Source: Conidiobolus incongruus B7586
Lineage: Eukaryota; Entomophthoromycota; Entomophthoromycetes; Entomophthorales; Conidiobolaceae
DNA length: 16,589 nucleotides
NCBI GenBank assembly: GCA_000697335.1
Contig: JNEM01011175.1
Location: forward strand, 1 to 16,589
Reading direction: 5' to 3'
The first letter of the stretch is position 1. Each line of letters begins with the position of its first letter. The notes below the pieces were generated by a model. The model had not been told where the DNA came from. It did no database searches and worked only from the letters and a program-made list of their open reading frames with translations. Positions 10,181 to 16,589 of this stretch are shown here, piece by piece. The translations under genes were made by a program, and so were the position numbers.

Positions 10181-11181
10181 ATTAACTTCAAGGAAACTGA
10201 TTAGAATCAAAAAGGGTCCTCATGAAGTGATCAATACCTAATAGGTATAATTATAAATATAAAATTTTTATATTCCAAAATATTTTAAAATGATTGATAA
10301 TATTTATCCGGTTAATCTTATTACAATAATTAAAATCATATTATTTTACTATATTAGGTTAAAAGTTGGTAAGCAAGATAATTCAGTATTTCTTTAATCA
10401 TTTAGGCGCTTACCAAATATTCCTCTCTAATTCCTAAATTATTTTATTTTTATAAATTAATAGTGTCAAAATATCTAATATTTTTTTATTATTGTGATTA
10501 ATTTATCAAAACTGGAGTTAAAATTGAAATACCACACAATTGATATAATATTTGAAAATAACTTAAATATGATTCAAGTAATATTCCTTTGAAATCTTCA
10601 TATATTATTAATGAAATTACATTCTTTGTTCTTAATAGATTTTTTGATTGAATATTGATATCTTATTAAATTTTCATCAAAACATATTATGATATAATAT
10701 TTACATATAATTTTTAATTTACAAAAAAATGTAACAAAATTAAATTATTAAGATTGATTTGTGTAATATGAGAATCCAAATCCTTAAATGGGTACCCTAA
10801 TGGTTAGACACTACATATCAGTCAATTTTTGTCCAAAATTAATTGATAAACTTAATTATTGAGTCAGTTTGAAAAAACTAATTTTTGACGCGAATTTTGT
10901 ATTAATAATATTTTTCCTTTTAATCCTGATTTAGGTTTATCGGGTTATTGGAAACATATTTATAGACTTTCAAAGTTAAAAATATCATACTGATACCAGT
11001 AAATTGATTTTTTTATTCAAAAACTGATATTTGTTTGTAATTTGATAGGAATATATAAAACGGATAATATATTTTTAAATATTAAAAAATTGCTAAAATT
11101 TATATTTCCAATAATGCATCTAGTATTTAATATAAAAAAGTAATATCTTAACAACATTAAATATAATAAAATATTGAAGTT
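10181..11181. other. AT-rich stretch without a recognised gene
   Basis: A block at 10408-10440 (GCTTACCAAATATTCC, then ATTCCTAAATT) resembles 5189-5210 upstream of copy 2; both lie upstream of a minus-strand family copy, at 377 and 219 bases. A small patch near 10780-10815 containing GGGTACCC and TGGTTAGAC is richer in G and C and vaguely tRNA-like, but has no matching arms. No gene is supported. Confidence 0.5.
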
Positions 11182-11474
11182 AATATATTACAGAGCTTGT
11201 TACTGAAATTTATCTTCATAATGGAATCTTCATTGACTGTATTGGAGCCTCCTCAATTCAAGAAAGCTCTAAATAAGGTTATGAGCTAATATTAGGAAGC
11301 TTAAGGCTATAGTCTGATATGAATACAGGGCTATTCGTGATCAATCAAATGAAAATTCTGTCTATACTCCTTAATTAGTCTAATTCACTAAGTGTTATCT
11401 ATAGAAAATTATCCAGTATTGGGTAAATATTTTCATACATTTTACATAATACAATTTTTACTGATAAATATACA
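11182..11474 (+). pseudogene. Remnant of an unidentified protein gene
   Basis: GC content and codon texture rise sharply here. After a possible splice acceptor (ATATTACAG ending 11193) a frame open from 11182 to 11286 includes an ATG at 11221 followed by MESSLTVLEPPQFKKALNKV. It then meets TAA, TAG and TAA in quick order at places where Gln would fit, each one C-to-T change from CAA or CAG. From 11321 another frame reads EYRAIRDQSNENSVYTP and continues through three more such stops to about 11422. There GTAAATATT could begin an intron ending TATACAG at 11474. The protein is charged and soluble-looking. I do not recognise it. It is unrelated to the small family. The frame change and stops make it non-functional under the standard code. 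Confidence 0.4.
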
Positions 11475-12629
11475 GTTTGATTATACTATTGAAAAATGGA
11501 TCTTTAGTATATTTTATTAAGTTATATATTAAAATTTAGTACACATGATTGACTATTGATAAAGATAGAATATTCTAATATTTTGTATTTTAATTCATAA
11601 ATTGTAAAAAATATATTACTTCCTTATTATCTAATTAATTAATGATTCCAAATAACCGGAAAAAAGGTATATGGCTAAAGTTATTAGGGTGAAATTTCCA
11701 ATATTATTTGTGTTTCTTTAAATGTTGAAAAACTATAATACTGATATATATAAATTTTATTTTTTGAGTTTAGAAACTAAAAGGATCAAAAATTGAATTC
11801 AATTTAATTTTGTCTAAATATTTTCCTTCAACTATCTCGTTATGATATATACAAAATTATTCAATAAGTTGTCATTTGCTTAAAATCTTGAAAATACATC
11901 ATATTCTTATAATTTTCTATTAAATCCTCTATTAAGTAGCAACTTAAGAATTAAAATTTTTAATAGAAAATGTTAAATGATATTCATTGTATAGGAATAT
12001 TTCACTCGATAAAATATGTTAAAAGGCAGCCAAATCATGAATATACTATTTGGTGCTATATGATGCGAACCAATTCAAATTTTGATAAAATTTAATTATT
12101 AAATTTTTACACTTCAAAAATTGTAATTATAAAATAAATATTATAATACTTTGAATTACAATATATAGATGATTTCTAAATTAATAAAAAATTCTCAATT
12201 TTTATACCCCATTAATCAAAATATTGATATTTAATCTTTAGAATAAGAATAATAAGATATTTAAATTATTTGTAGCAAATTTTTAAAATTGAAATACTTA
12301 ACTATTATAATATAATTGTTGTTAATTTATGAATATCAAAATTACATAAGTATTCAAACATAGTATATCTTAAAAATCTTCTTGCTTGATTATATTCTAT
12401 TATATTAAGTACTTTGGTTATAAAATGAATAATATAAGTAAAATAGTGGTTGTAAATAATAATTGATTATAATCAAGTACTAATAGAAAATAAATGAATT
12501 TAGTTAAAAAATTAAAATAAACTATCAACTTGAATATTGAAATATAGATAGTTATTTTCCACTTTATTATAGATTTCCATATCATAAAAGGTTAATATGA
12601 CATAAATGATAATTGAAATATCTAGTAAT
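11475..12629. other. AT-rich stretch without a recognised gene
   Basis: If the intron ending at 11474 is real, a short following piece (FDYTIEKWIFSIFY, then a stop near 11518) could be its next exon, but this is speculative. Elsewhere I saw only a 14-base perfect palindrome, TTGATTATAATCAA, at 12463-12476. No family copy or transposon end was recognised. Confidence 0.5.
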
Positions 12630-12826
12630 TTATCTGGTTAGGCACAAGTAGTATTTAGGTATATGGGGGGTTTTAATTATTGTTCATTCAGAACTTAATG
12701 AAAATATTTATAATATGGAATTAATTAGTGGGTCAAATCCAATACTTAAAGTTTTCTGAGAGTTTGGTGATTTCAATCTAGCCAAAAAGTGATCTTTAAA
12801 AATACAAATTAAAGTAAATCATTAAT
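12630..12826 (-). pseudogene. Small family protein, copy 6, several breaks
   Basis: The ancestral start at 12826 is ATT instead of ATG, and the early codons include a TAA. One base is missing around codon 12, where relatives have GATCAT. After that the frame reads HFLARLKSPNSQKTLSIGF and later IPKYYLCLTR followed by TAA at 12632-12630, closely matching the family middle and end. Two further stops interrupt the middle, one where relatives have Arg. The family pattern SSE-stop-T at codons 45-49 matches SSERT of copy 5. An out-of-frame ATG at 12822 is not a plausible start. Its promoter module is still recognisable. This is a dead copy with about five breaks. Confidence 0.65.
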
Positions 12827-12877
12827 AACGCATATTTTATCAAATTTACATTGGTTAATATTGGATAGTTACCAGTC

Positions 12878-12947
12878 TTATATATAAATTGTTTTTTAAG
12901 GATAAATTTTTGAAAATAATTAATAATCACTGAAACATAAATTACCC
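12878..12947 (-). promoter_or_regulatory. Relic promoter module of small gene copy 6
   Basis: On the minus strand GGGTAATTT (12947-12939), TGATTATTAATTATTTT (12929-12913) and TATATATAA (12886-12878) precede the ancestral start at 12826 by 121, 103 and 60 bases. The spacing is about 13 bases shorter than in copies 3 and 5 for the upstream boxes, but the order is the same. It is kept although the gene is broken. Confidence 0.5.
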
Positions 12948-14360
12948 AGTGCTTAAAATAATAAATAAATCTACAAAGATATATAAATTCTGAGAATCAT
13001 ATTCTGTCATTAATTATGATTGGTTTTATTTTGAAAAATAATTTTAATTATAAAATTAAATCTAGAGCTTAACCGAATCATATTAAAAAAATATTTTAGA
13101 TTACAGATTAAATTTAATAAGTTACTAACAAAAGGTTACTTGTTACTGGATGAATAACAAAGTGACTATACAGTAATTGTCCAATTTGTAATCAATATGG
13201 CAATTTTTATTTTAATGTAGTCAAATCAATAATATATGATCTGAATATCCTTCATACACTAATCATACAACGTAAAATCACTTTATTGTCTGCATTAGTC
13301 ATAAAATGAAATTGGTGAACGATAATTATAAAAAATATATGAATGATTCTCAATTTTTCACCTATTATTCTAGTTTTTAAGTCGCAAATTGCATACACAA
13401 ATTTAAATATCAAAAATAAAAAATTCTTAAATAATTCAATTATTAATAATATTTAAGTGAAATTATTAAACCTGACTTAAATTGGACCGCTATTACCACT
13501 TTTAGAATTTGGATTATTATAGTGCATCTATTAATCAATCAAGCACCAAATAAGTGAAGATGTAATTATCTAATAATACTACTTACGTAAAAGAATATAA
13601 TATATCAGATTTATAAATACATTGACTTTATAATGATCAAAATGTTTTGGAATTTAAATAAATAATAATTGAAACAAATCATAGCAGTCATTTTAGTATG
13701 AATTTTGTTTGGTTTAGTAGTTAATAATATGATAAAGAAGGTGTATATTATTATAGTTCAAAATGGGAATTTGGATTAAAATTTTTCATGATATATATAT
13801 ATATATATATAATTTTCAACAACGAGCATATTTGTTTAATAAATTAATTTATGAAAATTGATTACTTATTTAGAATGTCATCTTCTTTCAAAAATATCAA
13901 TGATCTGATCTTATATTCAATTCACTTAATTCAACCAATAATAAATAATAATATATTTTAAAATTGTCGATTATTAGTCAGGTTAATATACCATTAGACA
14001 TATAAGATTGCAAGGATATGAATAATTCTAGTGAAAATAGTGCATGTTGTTAATAATTTAATTCAATTATATCTTAAATTAAGCTCACAATTTAAATTAA
14101 TTAATATGTATTATAATAAAATTAATTATATCAAAGTAGATAAAAAAATTTTACAATTGATATTAATAGTAATTTTAAAATTATTGATTACGAATTCAAA
14201 TTTTTTGACATCCAAGTGTTCTATTTATTCCCCTAAATAATAAACCATTAATTTATTTATAAGTTAATTTATCTTTTAGTTTAAGTGATAGATGGATATT
14301 AAAATTTAGAAATATAATAGGGATTCTTGTTTATAAGTTAATAAATTGCTAAATTCGATA
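12948..14360. other. AT-rich stretch without a recognised gene
   Basis: No gene is supported. A patch of slightly higher GC at 13130-13310 shows no readable protein. A 69-codon open frame at 14031-14240 (+) is Ile, Leu, Asn and Lys rich, has no family similarity and no promoter module, and is taken as noise. A pure AT dinucleotide run lies at 13791-13810. Confidence 0.55.
13791..13810. repeat. AT dinucleotide microsatellite
   Basis: Ten uninterrupted AT units follow TTTTTCATG. This is a simple repeat likely to vary in length between individuals. It has no visible link to a gene. Confidence 0.9.
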
Positions 14361-14377
14361 GATAATAATTGATAATC

Positions 14378-14439
14378 TGATTATTAATATTATTTGAATA
14401 CAATACTTGAACTAGTAGCTCAATTCGAACATATAAATA
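14378..14439 (+). promoter_or_regulatory. Conserved promoter module of small gene copy 7
   Basis: TGATTATTAATATTATT at 14378-14394 differs from the box of copy 5 by one base, and TATAAATA lies at 14432-14439. Distances to the ATG at 14491 are 113 and 59 bases. A stretch TACTTGAAC between them resembles the GATCTTGA element of copies 3 and 5. The GATAATAATTGATAATC run just upstream may correspond to GGATAATTA, but this is uncertain. Confidence 0.55.
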
Positions 14440-14490
14440 CATTGATTACCAAACATTCAATTTCAATAGACTTTATTCAGATATTTGAAT

Positions 14491-14694
14491 ATGAACTATT
14501 TTCTTCATTTAGTCTTCTTAAAAAATCATCCTCTGGCTGGTTTGAAAACTACAAAATCAGAGAAAATATCTATTAATGGATATACAACACTTGATTATGT
14601 CTTGCCACCAAAGCTTTCTGAGAGTACAAAAAGAAAGGTCTTGAATATATCGCCAAATACATTTAAATATTTTCTAATGAGCCAAACTAGTTAA
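14491..14694 (+). CDS. Small family protein, copy 7 (67 aa, intact, function unknown)
   Basis: The frame is 67 codons from the ATG at 14491; an in-frame ATG at 14485 would add two residues, but all relatives start with M-x-x-F four residues before the conserved Phe, so 14491 is preferred. Residues 1-19 (MNYFLHLVFLKNHPLAGLK) and 58-67 (FKYFLMSQTS) are the family blocks, in the same register as copy 5 without a gap. The middle has LSEST where copy 5 has SSESS. Conserved residues are often encoded by different synonymous codons. It lacks a signal peptide and membrane segment. A possible polyadenylation signal AATAAA lies at 14747-14752, though this is cheap in AT-rich DNA. Function is unknown; probably expressed if the promoter module works. 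Confidence 0.72.
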   Translation: MNYFLHLVFLKNHPLAGLKTTKSEKISINGYTTLDYVLPPKLSESTKRKVLNISPNTFKYFLMSQTS

Positions 14695-15105
14695 TCACTT
14701 TTATATAACTGACTTTTTTAACCTGGTATAATATTTAACTGTACATAATAAAATCAATTTATTCATTATCTATTACTTAACCTATCTTTCCTTAGTCATT
14801 TTTTGCCAAAGTTTATTTTTTAAATTCTAAAATAATAATTTTGTCAATACTTTGAAAATAATAAAGCATAAATTTGATCATTATATTTTATATAATATAA
14901 TTCAATTTAATATTTTTTATATTGAGTAAAGACAAATTAATTAAAGAAATAATTATATATTAAAAATAATATAAAATTAATAATTTTTTATAGTCAAATT
15001 GAAACAGAATATAGTTTTTTTTAAATAATTTATTAAAAAGCTAATATACCATAAATAAAGAATAAAGAATATTATTAAATATAAAACCATTAAAATTTAA
15101 ATATA
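14695..15105. other. AT-rich spacer between copy 7 and the right transposon
   Basis: This stretch holds the possible polyadenylation signal of copy 7 at 14747-14752 and otherwise only A/T runs. It ends with TA at 15104-15105, the expected Tc1/mariner target dinucleotide beside the transposon end. Confidence 0.55.
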
Positions 15106-15325
15106 CTAACCTGCAAAAGTGAGTTATAAAATCAAAAATATATATATTTTAATTAATAACTAAAACAATTTTATATATATTAGATTACTTGAAACTATAA
15201 TATATAATTAAGATATATTATTTGATAATAATTAAATATATTTAGATATATTTAGTAAATTATTAGCAAAAATATTAACCCTTAATATTTAACTATGGTG
15301 AGTTATAAATTTGCAGGTTTTTGAG
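15106..15325 (+). repeat. Left terminal inverted repeat of right transposon copy (IR/DR type)
   Basis: Outer end CTAACCTGCAAAAGTGAG starts at 15106; the inner unit GGTGAGTTATAAATTTGCAG starts at 15297. Both include GTGAGTTATAAA in the same orientation. In IR/DR Tc1-like elements such paired repeats are transposase binding sites. The matching right inverted repeat is visible from about 16453 to the window end. Confidence 0.75.
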
Positions 15326-15422
15326 ATAAAGGGATATATTTAACAATATATAACAATATCTTTTTTCTTTTTTTATTATTATTTTATATAATTTTTATAA
15401 ATATACTATATTTTTTTATTAG

Positions 15423-16442
15423 TATTATTATATCTAAATCTCTCTTTAAAAAGTCCATCTATATATTAATTAATTTTATAAAAAAGATAAATTAACTTAT
15501 AATATTACTAGAATTACTAGTGTTAACTAATTTACTATAGTTAAAGCTATTAAAAATAGCAATAAAAACATATTTAAACTTAAACTTAAATGTGTTAAGA
15601 TTATAGATAAATATAATAAGAAGTATATTTATAAGTTAGTTAATATAAGTAAGTATAATACTATTGTAGAAATACAACAAGAATTATAAAATTATATAAG
15701 AATATTAGTTGACACTAATACTATTATATATATTTTATATTAGTATAGATACTACTTATACTTTAAGAAAAAACATCTTTAATTAAAAAAATCCCATTGT
15801 AAAGTTAAGTGGGAGTTTAAATGTCATTATTAATATTAAACTAAAACTAATTACAATAAGGTTATTTAATTTAATAAAACAAAAATATACCTTAGTAGAT
15901 TTAATAAAAAAGCTAGATATTTTAAAAAAATCTAGAATTACTTTATAACTATTATATTAATTTTATCTAAAAGTATAATAATAGGTTAATTATTATTTAG
16001 GGATATATATTATCTTTAGGTGTAGGGTATTTTTGTAAAGTTAATAAAAGAATTAATATTGAGATATACTAAAATATTCAACAATAAATTAAAAGAAACC
16101 ATTGAATAATATAAGTTAAATAAATTTAATATTATTTTCTAGTAAGATAATGCTTCTTGTTATATTATAGCTTTTACTACCAAATAGCTTAAAAATAACA
16201 AAATAATAGTTATAAAGTAATTTTTTCAATCTTTTAACCTTAACCTAATTAAATATTTTTAGGATCAGTTAAAAAAAGTTATTAAAGCTTTCCCTTTAAT
16301 AAAAAATTTAAATTAGCTTTAAGAATATGTTTAAGAAGTATATAATAAAATTAACCTTTTTTAATATAAAAAGTTAGTTGATTTTATATCTTATAAACTT
16401 AAAGAAATTAAAAAAGCTAAATATAGATATATTAGGTTTTAA
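15423..16442 (+). pseudogene. Tc1/mariner transposase, dead, stops from transition mutations
   Basis: One reading frame runs the whole length with no frameshift that I could find but about twenty TAA or TAG codons. Seen in order: a helix-turn-helix piece near 15495-15550 (TYNITRITSVN, then TIVKAI), IIDKYNKKYIYKLVNISKYN near 15610, NYNKVI-stop-FNKTKIYL near 15850-15890, a V-stop-G near 16020, stop-stop-DNASCY at 16140-16157, and FFQSFNLNLIKYF-stop near 16228-16266. The family expects W-S-D-E, VWG, QQDN and WP-QSPDLNP-IE at these places. So the first catalytic Asp is Asn, the second is kept, the third acidic residue is Lys, Trp has become a stop and Pro has become Phe or Leu. All are explained by C-to-T or G-to-A changes. 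The exact start is not marked by an ATG; 15423 is set by the usual length of about 340 residues. Confidence 0.82.
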
Positions 16443-16452
16443 TTTTTTTATC

Positions 16453-16589
16453 ACCAAAAACTTATAAATTTATAACTCATTTTAGGTAAAATTTAAGAGT
16501 TTATATTTTAGCTGATTAATAACTAAATATCATTATTTAATAATATATATTATTAATAAATATAATAGATTTTAATTATTTAATATAAG
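16453..16589 (-). repeat. Right terminal inverted repeat of right transposon copy, cut by window end
   Basis: ACCAAAAACTTATAAATTTA followed by TAACTCATTTTAG corresponds to the reverse complement of 15290-15325 with several transitions and a few other changes. The match continues through the A/T-rich inner part of the repeat to the window edge. The outer direct repeat and element tip are not in the window. Confidence 0.7.

Larger units (their letters stand above)
15106..16589 (+). mobile_element. Tc1/mariner transposon, right copy, nearly complete, heavily mutated
   Basis: The left end is at 15106, just after TA. It has the IR/DR layout: two copies of GTGAGTTATAAA at 15119-15130 and 15298-15309, about 180 bases apart, inside a long terminal inverted repeat. 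After the transposase frame the inner repeat reappears inverted at about 16453-16480 (TTTATAACTCAT), and the following bases match the reverse complement of the left terminal repeat up to the window end. By symmetry the outer right end should lie roughly 80 bases beyond the window, giving an element of about 1.6 kb, normal for the family. A second copy in inverse orientation lies at 1-524. Both are decayed by transitions and cannot be autonomous. Confidence 0.88.

Noticed and set aside
10785-10830. tRNA-like string with GGGTACCC and TGGTTAGAC resembling a D-arm and box A.
   Set aside because: No acceptor stem, anticodon arm or GGTTCGA-type T-arm could be found at the right distances.
14031-14240. 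69-codon open frame on the plus strand.
   Set aside because: AT-driven composition without similarity to the small family or to known motifs.
14394-14576. 60-codon open frame overlapping small gene copy 7 in another frame.
   Set aside because: It is a shadow of the conserved gene and its start lies inside the promoter box region; only the 14491 frame shows the family blocks.
15423-16442. Ciliate-type nuclear code with TAA and TAG read as Gln, since the transposase frame has no TGA and several stops fit Gln.
   Set aside because: Several stops fall on conserved Trp positions (W-S-D-E, VWG, WP), and catalytic Asp and Glu and conserved Pro residues are also changed by transitions. The small genes end at conserved TAA or TGA positions. 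Directed C-to-T decay explains all of this better.
1-16589. Organelle genome or CRISPR-bearing prokaryotic DNA.
   Set aside because: No organellar protein, rRNA or tRNA gene is readable, no regularly spaced repeat array exists, and there are eukaryotic Tc1/mariner elements and TATA-type promoters.
1-16589. The whole window as one large virus-like element with long terminal inverted repeats.
   Set aside because: The inverted repeats are explained by two Tc1/mariner copies with a readable transposase, and no capsid, polymerase or integrase could be recognised between them.

Overview
The window is an extremely A+T-rich eukaryotic stretch, about four-fifths A+T by eye. It has no long open reading frame, no rRNA or tRNA and no recognisable housekeeping gene. 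The best guess at the host is a fungus. The two window ends carry copies of a Tc1/mariner DNA transposon whose decay consists almost wholly of C-to-T and G-to-A changes, the signature of repeat-induced point mutation (RIP), a process known from filamentous fungi. The host assignment is inference; no host marker gene is visible.

Layout. Positions 1-524 hold the first 524 bases of a Tc1/mariner element pointing left, out of the window. Positions 15106-16589 hold a second copy pointing right, with a readable but dead transposase frame; it also runs off the window. The two copies face away from each other and bracket 14.6 kb of AT-rich DNA.

Inside the bracket lies a dispersed family of tiny genes of about 67 codons. 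Seven copies can be read, at 1713 (+), 4970 (-), 7092 (-), 8494 (+), 10031 (-), 12826 (-) and 14491 (+). Four are open (1713, 4970, 10031, 14491) and three are broken (7092, 8494, 12826). The proteins share an N-terminal block like FLKDHPLAGLK, a Ser/Lys-rich middle and a C-terminal block like IPKYYLLSQT. Three open copies are exactly 67 residues and align without gaps, and many differences inside the conserved blocks are synonymous. All copies have a TATA-like element 56-65 bases before the start, weak at 8494. Four also share an upstream box close to TGATTATTAATACTATT at nearly constant spacing. I do not recognise the protein family.

A separate patch of higher GC at 11.18-11.47 kb looks like the remnant of an unrelated protein gene with several Gln codons turned into stops. 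The rest of the interior is featureless AT-rich DNA apart from a dinucleotide repeat, a few hairpins and short duplicated blocks. The main interest is the small-gene family with its conserved promoter layout, sitting in a gene desert flanked by mutated transposons.
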